NCBI GenBank assembly: GCA_022774645.1
Contig: JALFKQ010000007.1
Location: 1-64,000 of the forward strand
Source: Mycoplasmatota bacterium
GTDB lineage: Bacteria > Bacillota_I > Bacilli_A > RF39 > UBA660
DNA: 64,000 nt
Direction of reading: 5' to 3'
A program made the translations under genes and the position numbers. Positions 9,201 to 17,469 of this stretch are shown here, one piece after another. The notes beneath the pieces were generated by a model, which was given only the letters and a program-made list of their open reading frames with translations, was not told the DNA's origin and did not search any database. The number at the start of each line of letters is the position of its first letter. Position 1 is the stretch's first letter.

Positions 9201-9330
9201 TTTTAATTAATTCTTTTTCTAACGCATCTTCACTTTGAAAAGATGTTGCTACTCTTTTTAAACCTGTATATTCGGCTAATACTGTAGAGTTATCATTTTC
9301 ACTTATTAAACCTATACTACTCACTAACAC
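6256..9330 (-). CDS. hsdR: Type I restriction enzyme R subunit
   Basis: 1024 aa, full length. N-terminal nuclease of the PD-(D/E)xK fold: Asp153, the E-L-K motif at 167-169 (HVELKK), and a QxxxY motif at 181-185. Superfamily 2 translocase follows: Walker A TTGSGKT, DECH box (FIFDECHRSQ), GFTGTPIF, and later helicase motifs ending around DSKTLNT-like and QAFSRTNR. The C-terminal helical region binds the methylase core. Start is GTG at 9330, overlapping the hsdS stop, with GGAG just upstream; a second GTG at 9324 is also possible. It translocates and cuts unmodified DNA with HsdM and HsdS. Confidence 0.95.
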   Translation of the reverse strand: MLVSSIGLISENDNSTVLAEYTGLKRVATSFQSEDALEKELIKTLVEQGYERLNINSEDELILNLRRQLEKLNNYHFTDGEWDSFFTKVIANKNDYIIEKTRLIQEDYKQEITLDSGEKKNIYLIDKNNIHNNSLQVLNQYVNNDGNFDNRYDVTILVNGLPLVHVELKKRGIDLREAFNQIERYQRDSFWAGSGLYNFVQIFVISNGTLTKYYSNTTREFHINNQKKKKSNSFEFTSYWADQKNNGITDLIDFAKTFFTKHTLLNVLTKYCVFTSEEDLLVMRPYQIVATEKILNRITIAYNNKFYGTLKSGGYIWHTTGSGKTLTSFKTSQLASKLDFIDKVLFVVDRKDLDYQTMKEYDRFKEGAANSNTSTKVLEEQLNDPNAKIIITTIQKLSQFIKKNERSDVFNKHVVFIFDECHRSQFGDMHKAIIKKFNKYYLFGFTGTPIFPENARTIKGISETTEQIFGERLHTYTIVNAIADKNVLPFRYEYVGRVDLRDDVKDEKVYNIDEEKLFDNQMRIAMITEYIIDHFSTKTKTSESYVYSILDNVVAVAKKHDAEEIKSKKSINGFNSIFAVSSIKMAKEYYAEFKKSLALKNSNLKVALIYSYGVNGEDGVIDENSESTEALSTDDRTFLENAIKDYNNMFGTSYDTSSERFQNYYKDVSLRMKNREIDILIVANMFLTGFDAKTLNTLWVDKNLKWHGLIQAFSRTNRILNSVKTYGNIVSFRNLEDRLNEALAKFGDEEAHGIVLLKPYNDYYYGYEDDNGKTFEGYKSLVEKLTTKFAPGELMQSEAEQKEFIKLYGAILKVTNILSSFDEFKDDELINERDKQDYHSIYIELYNEFRNKAKQEKTDVTEDVVFEMELIKSIEVNIDYILGLVKKYHDSNMEDKEILVTIQKTIMASPDLRNKKDLIMAFIESLDQDSNVYADFESFMNSKKKEELDKIIAEENLNKEETYNFIQRSFEQGRVETNGTEVSTILPPMSMFTPNNDRQEKKNKVIDKLLEFFDKFFSISNNKF

Positions 9331-10585
9331 TCAACTCCTCAAAACTTAATAATTTATTTTTATAATATTCATATTGTTTTCTTCTTAATTGTATTTCAGC
9401 AGGTAAACCTACTGTAATGTCATTAACTAATTTATCAAATTTATCTAAGATATTTGATATTCTTTCCTGAGTTTCTAAATCAGGAAGTTCAAATTCCACA
9501 TTTTTTAAATCTCTCATTGGTACACTCGATACAGGACTTCCTACAATATAATCAGAATATAGTTTCTTCATGTAATCAGATCTCATTAAATGCATAAGAT
9601 AGACAGGATTAATTATTTCTTTTTTAGGTTTTAAAATATAAACTCCCTCTTTTACATTCCAATTATCTGGGGTTTCTTCTATCAAGGAAACTCTACCAAT
9701 GGTACCTGTGCCACTAAAAAGAACATCACCAATTTCTAGATTTGCACGTTCATTTATTCTTAACAATCCTTCTTTATTAACTCGGTCTTTACTTTCCCAA
9801 TATCTAACATTTCTATCACCAATTTCCCTGACTGTTACATAATGACCATCAGCATCTTCGGTATTTAATCTAAAAAATTTTCTAGGATTCAATCCTGTTT
9901 TTAAAGATTGTAATACTTCTTCTAATTTATAAGTTTTTGTTTCTCCTTTTATATCAAATACTTTTCCACGCCAAAACTCGTATTGATTCTTTCTCGCTTC
10001 TAGCTCCGCTTCTAGCTCCGCTTCTAGCTCTCCAAATTTATCAAGAATTCGTACTATTTCTTCTTGTACTTCTAATGGAGGAATAGGAATATTTAATTTC
10101 ATATAATCTTTATTTGAAATATAGAATCTTGTTACACCTCTAACTGCTTTAAATAGGTTACATCTAAATGGTTTTGAATTAAGATAGTAACTAATAAATG
10201 TTGTGTTAATTATATTCTTATATTCATCTTTTAATCTTAATCCAAATAGATGATCATCCATAAATATTCCATCTTGAATTTCATCTTCTATAACAGAAGC
10301 AATTGCACATTCATCAGGAACCTCAGATGCACTTGTTAATAATAAATCTCCTTGAAGTAGTGTTGTTTGTTTTGTATTTTTGACTGTTGCATATGGCAAT
10401 TTTGTAATATCAATTTTATTATTCTTATATACATTCATGTAATCAATAAAACGGCAATTACCTTCATCTGCCCATTTATTTGTAACACCAGTCATGCCAG
10501 AAAATAACTCAAATACATCTTTTAATGATTTGTACTCAACACCATTAGGACATAATTTCTTAATTAAATCATTAATCTTACTCAT
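9317..10585 (-). CDS. hsdS: Type I restriction specificity subunit
   Basis: 422 aa with two target-recognition domains, each followed by a conserved helical spacer. The central spacer ends near residue 205 and contains the repeated tetrapeptide (E-A-E-L) three times, from a perfect-period 12-bp DNA repeat. I chose ATG 10585 (MSKINDLIKK) because AGAGGA lies 8 bases upstream; the upstream ATG at 10594 lies too close to that site. The gene overlaps hsdM by 8 bp and the hsdR start by 14 bp, so all three are coupled. The two recognition halves define a bipartite target that cannot be read from sequence. Confidence 0.93.
   Translation of the reverse strand: MSKINDLIKKLCPNGVEYKSLKDVFELFSGMTGVTNKWADEGNCRFIDYMNVYKNNKIDITKLPYATVKNTKQTTLLQGDLLLTSASEVPDECAIASVIEDEIQDGIFMDDHLFGLRLKDEYKNIINTTFISYYLNSKPFRCNLFKAVRGVTRFYISNKDYMKLNIPIPPLEVQEEIVRILDKFGELEAELEAELEARKNQYEFWRGKVFDIKGETKTYKLEEVLQSLKTGLNPRKFFRLNTEDADGHYVTVREIGDRNVRYWESKDRVNKEGLLRINERANLEIGDVLFSGTGTIGRVSLIEETPDNWNVKEGVYILKPKKEIINPVYLMHLMRSDYMKKLYSDYIVGSPVSSVPMRDLKNVEFELPDLETQERISNILDKFDKLVNDITVGLPAEIQLRRKQYEYYKNKLLSFEELSVSE
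9996..10031. repeat. Three tandem 12-bp repeats in hsdS linker
   Basis: Plus-strand unit GCTTCTAGCTCC occurs at 9996-10007 and 10008-10019, with a third copy at 10020-10031 differing in its last base. Unit length is a multiple of three, so gain or loss of a copy changes linker length by four residues without breaking frame. It encodes the LEAE-type repeat between the two recognition domains. In EcoR124I and its variant, a change from two to three TAEL repeats in the same place alters the spacer of the recognised site (established knowledge). Confidence 0.92.
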
Positions 10586-12146
10586 AACGATCATCCTCTA
10601 ATTCTTTGATAATCGCTTCAAGTTCTTCTCTAATCTTTTGTTGTCTTGGTACCACTTCAGCTAATTTCTTATTAACTTCTTCTATATCAATAGTAGAATC
10701 TTCACCAACTGTTTTTAAATAAGAATTAACTGATATATTATAATCATTATCTTTAACTTCTTCATATGTAGCTAAGTATGATTTATTTTCTACACTTTTT
10801 CTATCTTTTAATAAAGAAACAATGTTTTCAATATTTTCATCAGATAACTTGTTCTTATTTGTAGTTCTAACACATTCATCAGTAGCATCAACAAATAAAA
10901 TATTATTATCAGATTTATTCTTTTTAAGTACCAAAATACAAGTTGCAATGGATGTACCAAAGAATAAATCAGGAGGTAATTGAATAACAGTATCTACAAA
11001 GTTATTATCAATCATGTATTGTCTAATCTTTTGTTCTGCTCCACCTCTATAAAGAACTCCTGGGAACTCAACTATAGCCGCAGTACCTTTTGGAGATAGC
11101 CATGATAACATGTGCATTGTAAATGCTAAATCAGCTTTTGATTCTGGTGCTAATATTCCAGCTGGAGCAAATCTTTCATCGTTTATTAAAATTGGATTAG
11201 ATTTACCTGCCCATTTAATTGAATATGGAGGATTAGATACTATTGCATCAAATGGTTCATCATTCCAATGAGCTGGATGAATTAGTGTATCTCCTCTTTC
11301 AATACTAAAGTTATTGTAATTAATGTTATGTAAGAACATATTTATTCTAGCTAAGTTGTAAGTTGTAAGATTTATCTCTTGACCGAAGAATCCCTCTCTT
11401 ACATTTTCTTTTCCAAGTATCTTAGCAAATTTTAAAAGTAATCCACCTGAACCACATGCTGGATCGTATACTTTATTAACGGAAGTTTTATCCATAATAA
11501 CTATTCTTGCAAGTAATTCCCCAACTTCTTGAGGAGTAAAGAATTCTCCACCTGATTTACCAGCTGATGAAGCATACATTGTCATCAAAAACTCATATGC
11601 ATCTCCAAACAAATCTATGTTATTATCTTCATAATCTCCAAAATTTAAATCTCCAATAGCATTTAATAACTTAACAAGTTTTTCATTTCTTTCATCAACA
11701 GTGTTACCTAATTTATTATCAATAGTAAAATCATCGAATAAACCTTTAACATCATCTTCTGATGCTGATCCTCTAGCCGATGATTCTATGTTATTAAATA
11801 CATTTGAAATAACGACATTTAAGTTTTCATTTTTATCTGCGCCTTTTCTTATATTGCAGAATAATTCACTTGGAAGTATAAAGAATCCTTTTTCATCAAG
11901 TATTTGTGATTTTCCAAGTAACGCTTCTTCATCAGAAATATTTCTATATTGAAAATCTGTAATACCTGCTTTTCTTTGATTTTCATTAACGTAGTTTTCA
12001 ATATTCTCTGATATAAATCTATAAAATAACAATCCTAAAACGTATTGTTTAAAATCCCATCCATCTACGGAACCTCTTAACTCATTTGCAATTTTCCAAA
12101 TAGTTTTATGTAGTTCTTCTCTTTCTCTTTCTTTTTTATTATTCAT
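10578..12146 (-). CDS. hsdM: Type I N6-adenine DNA methyltransferase
   Basis: 522 aa. N-terminal HsdM helical domain, then a SAM-binding motif (DPACGSGGLL) and catalytic NPPY (SNPPYSIKW) typical of gamma-class adenine methylases. ATG 12146 (MNNKKERERE) is chosen because AGGAG lies 7 bases upstream; the ATG at 12167 lies upstream of that site and lacks one. First gene of the hsdMSR operon. Two HsdM with one HsdS methylate host DNA and form the core of the restriction complex. Confidence 0.95.
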   Translation of the reverse strand: MNNKKEREREELHKTIWKIANELRGSVDGWDFKQYVLGLLFYRFISENIENYVNENQRKAGITDFQYRNISDEEALLGKSQILDEKGFFILPSELFCNIRKGADKNENLNVVISNVFNNIESSARGSASEDDVKGLFDDFTIDNKLGNTVDERNEKLVKLLNAIGDLNFGDYEDNNIDLFGDAYEFLMTMYASSAGKSGGEFFTPQEVGELLARIVIMDKTSVNKVYDPACGSGGLLLKFAKILGKENVREGFFGQEINLTTYNLARINMFLHNINYNNFSIERGDTLIHPAHWNDEPFDAIVSNPPYSIKWAGKSNPILINDERFAPAGILAPESKADLAFTMHMLSWLSPKGTAAIVEFPGVLYRGGAEQKIRQYMIDNNFVDTVIQLPPDLFFGTSIATCILVLKKNKSDNNILFVDATDECVRTTNKNKLSDENIENIVSLLKDRKSVENKSYLATYEEVKDNDYNISVNSYLKTVGEDSTIDIEEVNKKLAEVVPRQQKIREELEAIIKELEDDRYE

Positions 12147-12176
12147 AACTTCACTCCTAAAAATCATTCTAAAATA

Positions 12177-12211
12177 ATTATATCATACCATTTGCCTATT
12201 TTTATACTCAA
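12177..12211 (-). promoter_or_regulatory. Probable hsdMSR promoter
   Basis: On the minus strand TTGAGT (12211-12206) and TATGAT (12187-12182) are separated by 18 bases; an overlapping TATAAT is at 12182-12177. Located about 40 bases before the hsdM start. Sequence match is moderate. Confidence 0.5.
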
Positions 12212-12340
12212 TTTGTTTCATATTCTTATCACAATAATTTTAATAAAATAATATAAATATACTACTCCAAACAAAATCATTTTGTATTCATTTTGAAATC
12301 AACCTTAGACTTTAAAATGTCACCTAAATGTCACCTAGAG

Positions 12341-12372
12341 CAAAATAAAAAGGCCACAAAGCCTTTATTTTA
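12341..12372. terminator. Bidirectional intrinsic terminator
   Basis: Stem AAAGGC/GCCTTT (12349-12354 with 12361-12366), T-rich on both strands. It would end leftward transcripts from the nucleotidase side. A second perfect stem, GAGAAGC/GCTTCTC, lies at 12381-12398 without a clear T-run. Confidence 0.6.
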
Positions 12373-12505
12373 AATAAAATGAGAAGCTTTCGCTTCTCTT
12401 CAGGGGGTTTTGGTTGAACACTTTCACTCTTATATTCGTAAAAGTATTCTGACATATTTCTATGTCAATTTAATTATATAATGATTAGTTGATTTTTGTC
12501 AATTA

Positions 12506-13081
12506 TTAATTTTTTATTTTACAAGATTTTATATAATTATAAACCTCATCCCAATTATTTACTCTTTTACACTTAGTGTTTCTTGTTATATTTATTTTTG
12601 AATTAAATACAACAGCATTTATATTATTTTCTAATAAAGATTCACATGTATCAATCGCATCATCAAACATAATATCTATATTTTCTTTTTTACAAATATC
12701 CGCTTTATATGAATAAGCTGTTAAAATTTTATCATATTTAATTTTGTTTTTATCTAGAAAGTCTTTTACATATTTATTTACATCTTTATAATACTTATCA
12801 CTTCTTGCTGTTATAAAATATATTTGATTACCCTCTTCTTTTAATTTATCAATTGTTTCTTTAGCACCTTTTTTAATTGGTTGCTTTTGTCCCATTTCAC
12901 AAGCATAATCACTAAAGAATTCTATTATTTCTTTTTCTGTAAAGTTCCCTCTTATTATTTTATCTATATTATTAATTAGTACTTTATTATCACTATATTT
13001 GTAATCGTATTTATAAGCATATTCTCTTACTATATCACATGAGTCTATTAGTGTATCATCTATATCAATGCCTATTTTCAA
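12506..13081 (-). CDS. HAD-family 5'(3')-deoxyribonucleotidase-like protein (YqfW type)
   Basis: 191 aa. HAD motif I DIDDTLID at residues 5-12 with the nucleophile and acid/base aspartates, motif II threonine in FITARS near 95, and motif III/IV MFDDA near 137. Size and motif spacing fit the NT5C-type phosphatases that dephosphorylate nucleoside monophosphates; substrate is inferred from the family. Cytoplasmic, single gene with no obvious partners. Confidence 0.75.
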   Translation of the reverse strand: MKIGIDIDDTLIDSCDIVREYAYKYDYKYSDNKVLINNIDKIIRGNFTEKEIIEFFSDYACEMGQKQPIKKGAKETIDKLKEEGNQIYFITARSDKYYKDVNKYVKDFLDKNKIKYDKILTAYSYKADICKKENIDIMFDDAIDTCESLLENNINAVVFNSKINITRNTKCKRVNNWDEVYNYIKSCKIKN

Positions 13082-13141
13082 TATATCACTCCCTTTTTGC
13101 CTTAATGGTGATTATATCAAAATATATGTTATTTATCAATA

Positions 13142-13858
13142 TTAATGCTTTCTAAGTAATTTCATACTGTTTTTATAGTCACCGTAAGTTTCTATTTTTA
13201 TTCCTAGTGTACTTTCTGCATAATCAAGTAATTCACTCATTAAAAGTGAAGGAAGCATCATACCATAACATCCACATTGATATATGTATCTATTCATTTT
13301 TTCTGATTCTAGTTCATCATAACCAACAACTGAACAGATAATAGTTTCTGCTAATTCTTTAATATTCTCTTTAAACATATCTCCAAACATATCATTATAT
13401 GTCCCTTCATACAAATCTGTATCTACTACTCTTGGAGTATGTATTGTTTGAAATAATATATTTCTACTGTTTAAATCATTAAACATTAATCCTTGAAGTG
13501 TTAATCTTTTCATTTCTATTTCAATTTGTCTAATTGCAGACATTAAATCTCTAATTAATATATTACTTTCTAAATCTTGTAATTTAACACCATCTATATA
13601 TTTCATTAGATATCCAACAAAATTAACTGGTTCTTCTTTTCCTAAAAATACAAATGTATGTGGAAAAACAAATATATCACTTTTATAATACTCTTTTGAA
13701 GCAAATATATTGTAGAAAGAATCTATATCTTTTGTACTATTAAACTTTTTAAATGCATGGCCTTCACTTGTAAGAAAACACTCTGCACTCGCACCTTTTC
13801 CTAAACTTTTTACCATATATTCTTCTGGAATTTTATCTAATATTATTTTTTCTGCCAT
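13142..13858 (-). CDS. Protein-kinase-like protein with altered catalytic motifs
   Basis: 238 aa. A glycine loop GKGASAECF lies at about 21-29 and a VAIK-like lysine in HAFKKF. The catalytic loop reads FNDLNSRNILF, where typical kinases have HxDxxxxN: His is replaced by Asn but Asp and Asn are kept. The metal-binding DFG is replaced by DTD in VVDTDLYEG. The C-lobe is short. Family reading: protein kinase-like fold, possibly active on an unusual substrate. No transmembrane or sensor domain; alone between the nucleotidase and an exported protein. Confidence 0.65.
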   Translation of the reverse strand: MAEKIILDKIPEEYMVKSLGKGASAECFLTSEGHAFKKFNSTKDIDSFYNIFASKEYYKSDIFVFPHTFVFLGKEEPVNFVGYLMKYIDGVKLQDLESNILIRDLMSAIRQIEIEMKRLTLQGLMFNDLNSRNILFQTIHTPRVVDTDLYEGTYNDMFGDMFKENIKELAETIICSVVGYDELESEKMNRYIYQCGCYGMMLPSLLMSELLDYAESTLGIKIETYGDYKNSMKLLRKH

Positions 13859-13948
13859 AGTTACCTCTTTTGTAGTTTGTTATTTTAACATATTATTAAC
13901 AATTTGTAAAACATTGTTGTAAAAGAAAATGTTAACTATTCGTTAACA

Positions 13949-14554
13949 CTATTCTATATTTACTTTAAATGAGTACCATACAGTTCCTTCAACATATTTA
14001 GCATGTATTACTACGATATACTCACCTTCATCTAAATTTAATCTTATTGACTTTTCTCTTTTGATGTATCCTAATTCTTTATAGATTTGTTTATCTTTAT
14101 ATACTTCTATCTTAGTAACATCCATATTATTTTCATGATATATTTTTTCATTCTTTTTTATGGTTAAACTATCTTTATATTTTATATCTGTTGGATCTAC
14201 TGCTAGTGCTGTTTCACATGTTCGAGTAGTATTATTATCTACATCTACTTTACACCAACTATATGATCCTATTTGTGCTCTTATTTTTTCTGTTTTATCA
14301 CTATTTAATATATAAAGGTCATATGGCATTATTTTTCTATAATAATCTAATGTATGAAAGTTTGTTGGAAATATATGAAAATCTGTTGACTCATAGAAAC
14401 CGCTTTCATAATTTTCATCTATTGTATGCCATTTAATAACTTTATAAAGTATTGCTGAATATTCTTTTGTACCACCATCTTTATAAGTTCTCTTTATTGG
14501 AAATAATAATATAACTAATACAGCTATTATTATTAATATCTTTTTTAATTTCAT
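13949..14554 (-). CDS. Exported or membrane-anchored conserved protein, 201 aa
   Basis: An N-terminal hydrophobic segment (residues 5-20, KILIIIAVLVILLFP) serves as signal anchor. It is followed by the phrase TYKDGGTKEYSAILYK, a motif I associate with a widespread Firmicutes lipoprotein-like family of unknown function. The remainder is beta-rich and extracellular. Two cysteines (WCK and TCE) could pair. Located 2 bp downstream of the ABC permease, so likely co-transcribed with the exporter. Confidence 0.55.
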   Translation of the reverse strand: MKLKKILIIIAVLVILLFPIKRTYKDGGTKEYSAILYKVIKWHTIDENYESGFYESTDFHIFPTNFHTLDYYRKIMPYDLYILNSDKTEKIRAQIGSYSWCKVDVDNNTTRTCETALAVDPTDIKYKDSLTIKKNEKIYHENNMDVTKIEVYKDKQIYKELGYIKREKSIRLNLDEGEYIVVIHAKYVEGTVWYSFKVNIE

Positions 14555-14556
14555 AA

Positions 14557-15894
14557 TTATTTTTCCTTTAATGATTTAAATATTTTTTTCCATAATTTAC
14601 TAGATGAATAATTTAATATTCCTGCTTTATATATTCTAAGTCCATATTTATATAATAATGCACATGTACCACCAAGTAAGCCAATTGATATTATTAAATC
14701 AAGTATCGTCATTTCGCCAAGTGTATATAGTACTGGTGCTAAAATACCTGAAATGAATGGTATAAATGCAGCTATTTTTATAAATGTTGCTCCTTGATAT
14801 ACTGATGCATAAATTGCTAAGTAATAACCTACCATTAAGAATACCATAACTGGTGTTTGAATTTGATTATAATCTTCCATATTAGTTGTCATACTAGCAA
14901 GTACTCCAATAAATAATGAATAAGCAAAGAAACTAAGTAGCATTAGTATTATAAAGAATGGAAGACCATTTAATATAGTTGTAGCAAGTTCACTACTTGT
15001 AAACATATTTATATATTCTGTTATTTTTCCTACTTCACTTGTTCCAACTACACCTGCCATATTATTTGAAGTTAAAAGTCTTATTACTATACCGATAATA
15101 GAATAAACTATTAATAATAATCCTTGAAATATTGCAAATACATTAGCTGATATTAATTTTGACATAAAATGTACTTGTGGAGATACACTTGATATTATAA
15201 CTTCCATACTTTTAGTACTTTTTTCTTCATTTATTTCAGCACCTATCATTTGTACTATTAATAATATCAATATAAAGAATGGTACAATAAATACTATTAT
15301 TATTACATTACCAATCATTTCAATTAATTCTTGATTTTCATTTATATCCTCATTTAAATATATTCTGTTTATTTCAACTGGATTATATATACTAGTAAGT
15401 AATTCTGAACTTATATTTGCTTCTTTTAATGCCATATTTGATTTTGTAGTATTAATAGCATTTATAATATCTTGGTATAATAATTTATCCATTTTTTCAT
15501 ATGATATTACTTCTGCATCAAACATTTTATCTAATGATTTATTCTCTACTTTAGTTAAATTAATTATTACATCATTTGTTTTATCTTTAATGACATCTTC
15601 TTTTAGTTCTTCTATTGTTTTATCTGCTTTTTTGATTTCAGTATTATAACTTTCTAAAATATCTTTATAACCACTATTTAATGTAGTTTCTAATTCATTA
15701 TAAATTCCTACATTATCAATAACATATACATTTATTTTATCTTCAAAGTCACCACCAAATAATTTAACTATTGAATCTAAATTTATAAGACCAACTATTA
15801 TTATAAGTAATATTAAATTTATTATTTTAAATGATTTAGTACATACTTTCTTTTTTATACTATCTTTTGTAAGAAATTTAAATTTATTTTTCAT
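14557..15894 (-). CDS. ABC-2 type transporter permease (NatB-like)
   Basis: About 445 aa: an N-terminal membrane helix, a large extracytoplasmic domain (about residues 50-175), then about five membrane helices with the ABC-2 signature region (EINEEKSTKSMEVI) after the second. ATG at 15894 is chosen for AGGTGA five bases upstream; the alternative GTG at 15903 overlaps it. The start lies inside the ATPase gene, so the two are coupled. Function: export of an ion, peptide or drug; sodium export as in NatAB is only an analogy. Confidence 0.85.
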   Translation of the reverse strand: MKNKFKFLTKDSIKKKVCTKSFKIINLILLIIIVGLINLDSIVKLFGGDFEDKINVYVIDNVGIYNELETTLNSGYKDILESYNTEIKKADKTIEELKEDVIKDKTNDVIINLTKVENKSLDKMFDAEVISYEKMDKLLYQDIINAINTTKSNMALKEANISSELLTSIYNPVEINRIYLNEDINENQELIEMIGNVIIIVFIVPFFILILLIVQMIGAEINEEKSTKSMEVIISSVSPQVHFMSKLISANVFAIFQGLLLIVYSIIGIVIRLLTSNNMAGVVGTSEVGKITEYINMFTSSELATTILNGLPFFIILMLLSFFAYSLFIGVLASMTTNMEDYNQIQTPVMVFLMVGYYLAIYASVYQGATFIKIAAFIPFISGILAPVLYTLGEMTILDLIISIGLLGGTCALLYKYGLRIYKAGILNYSSSKLWKKIFKSLKEK

Positions 15895-16783
15895 ATGCTT
15901 CACCTACTTTACTTATAAATATTTCATTTAAAGTTGGTTCTTCAACTACAAATTTTGTTACATTATTACATTTAGATATTTTTTTAAATACTGAATCTAC
16001 ATATTTAATATCAGATATTTTAATAGTATATTCATTTTTATTTTTTTCTATACTTTCTACTCCATCTATTTTTTTGATTTCTTCTGTATCTAAATCTGCG
16101 ACTACTTTTATATTTTTCTTTCTAAAATCTTCTTTTATTTTAGTTAGTTTTCCTTCTAAAACTGTGTTACCATGAACTAATATAATTAATGAATCACAAA
16201 AATATTCTATATGTTCCATCATATGTGATGAGAATATTATCATTGTTTTTTGTTTTTTTAGTCTTAATATTACTTTTTTAAACATTTCTACATTTATCGG
16301 ATCTAATCCACTAAAAGGTTCATCTAGTATTAATAGTTTTGGTTCATGTAAAATACTTATTATAAATTGTATTTTTTGTTGATTTCCTTTTGATAATTCT
16401 TTTATTTTTTTATTTTTGTAATCTGTTATATTAAATTCTTCTAGGTATTTATCTAATCTTTCTTCAACTTGCTTTTCTGTAAGTCCTTTTAGTACTCCAT
16501 AATAAATTGCTTGTTCTAAAACTGTTTTTGATGGTAATAAACTTCTTTCTTCTGTTAAAAAACCTATTTGATCAGTAATACTATAATCTATTTTTTTACC
16601 ATTTAATGTAATATTGCCTTCTGTTTTATCAAGAAGACCCATTATCATTCTAAATGTTGTTGTTTTACCAGCACCATTTACACCTAAAAGTCCAAATATT
16701 TCTCCTTCATGTATTTCAAATGATAAATCATTTACTGCTCTAAAGTCATCATAATATTTAGTGACATGTTCTAGTTTTAACAT
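15884..16783 (-). CDS. ABC transporter ATP-binding protein (NatA-like)
   Basis: 299 aa. Walker A GVNGAGKTT, signature LSKGNQQKIQ, Walker B LLILDEPFSGLDP and H-loop SSHMMEH, in the usual order in the first 200 residues. The C-terminal 90 residues are the accessory domain common in NatA/EcsA-type exporters. It energises the permease encoded immediately downstream. It overlaps the pduL stop by 7 bp, making pduL the first gene of the transcript. Confidence 0.88.
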   Translation of the reverse strand: MLKLEHVTKYYDDFRAVNDLSFEIHEGEIFGLLGVNGAGKTTTFRMIMGLLDKTEGNITLNGKKIDYSITDQIGFLTEERSLLPSKTVLEQAIYYGVLKGLTEKQVEERLDKYLEEFNITDYKNKKIKELSKGNQQKIQFIISILHEPKLLILDEPFSGLDPINVEMFKKVILRLKKQKTMIIFSSHMMEHIEYFCDSLIILVHGNTVLEGKLTKIKEDFRKKNIKVVADLDTEEIKKIDGVESIEKNKNEYTIKISDIKYVDSVFKKISKCNNVTKFVVEEPTLNEIFISKVGEAYEK

Positions 16784-17334
16784 ATTTTCACCTCATTTCC
16801 AGTTTCAACCCCAAGACTTTCAGCAATATCTTTATTGATATGCATCTCTAATACACAAGTTTCATCTGATTTAATATGAACTGGCTCTATAATAATATTA
16901 TTGTCTGTTATAACTTTTACTACTTCGTCATTCATTTTATTAAAAGTAACTAAATCTTCAGCACTCATATGAATATGTGTATCTGAAACTATAACCATAC
17001 TTTTAGCTTCATACTCACCTTTTGGACCCACTATTGTTAATGTTTCACTATTTTCGAGTACACCACTTTTTCTAGTTGGAGCATTTATTCCAAAGAATTC
17101 ATTGTCTCTATCCAATAGTTCTACTTGTGTATATTTTCTACAAGGTCCAATTATTCTTATGTGTTCTAATATTTTGTCATCTTTTTTTAGTATTACTGTT
17201 TCTTCACATGCATATTGACCTTTTTGAATTAAATCTCTTTTTTTAGTAAGAACATAATCTTTACCAAATAATATTTCTAATGCTTCTTTTGTCAAATGTA
17301 CATGATGATTAGAAACTCCTACTTTAATTTTCAT
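16777..17334 (-). CDS. pduL: Phosphate acyltransferase PduL family
   Basis: 185 aa, the length of a free-standing cytoplasmic PduL (no microcompartment targeting extension). Two beta-barrel halves carry the metal-binding histidines: GVSNHHVHLT near 6-15 and DTHIHMS near 117-123. PduL transfers acyl groups between CoA and phosphate. With the phosphoketolase at 54.3 kb making acetyl phosphate, the likely role is acetyl-CoA/acetyl-P interconversion. No other phosphotransacetylase is seen in the window. No microcompartment genes are nearby. Confidence 0.88.
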   Translation of the reverse strand: MKIKVGVSNHHVHLTKEALEILFGKDYVLTKKRDLIQKGQYACEETVILKKDDKILEHIRIIGPCRKYTQVELLDRDNEFFGINAPTRKSGVLENSETLTIVGPKGEYEAKSMVIVSDTHIHMSAEDLVTFNKMNDEVVKVITDNNIIIEPVHIKSDETCVLEMHINKDIAESLGVETGNEVKIC

Positions 17335-17469
17335 ATTATTCCTCCATTTTCATTATAAAATAATTATATATTTTTTTAAAGGTTTTTATTAAATTGTTTT
17401 ATAAATGTACAAAACAATCACAATTACAATTTTTTGTCATTAAATAATACTAGTAAAGGAGATGACTAT

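Larger units (their letters stand above)
12147..12505. other. Intergenic boundary of defence island, with repeats and hairpins
   Basis: Besides the hsd promoter, this gap holds two direct copies of AAATGTCACCTA (near 12315-12337), two hairpins and a perfect palindrome TGACATA-TTTC-TATGTCA at 12450-12467. A 43-codon minus-strand frame (12324-12455, starting MSEYFYEYKSES) crosses both hairpins and is doubtful. Direct repeats next to a terminator at the edge of an accessory region could be the remains of a mobile-element end; no integrase is present in the window. Confidence 0.4.

Noticed and set aside
12324-12455. 43-codon minus-strand ORF starting MSEYFYEYKSES
   Set aside because: The N-terminal half looks natural, but the frame reads through two hairpins, one a clear terminator, and it lacks a ribosome site.
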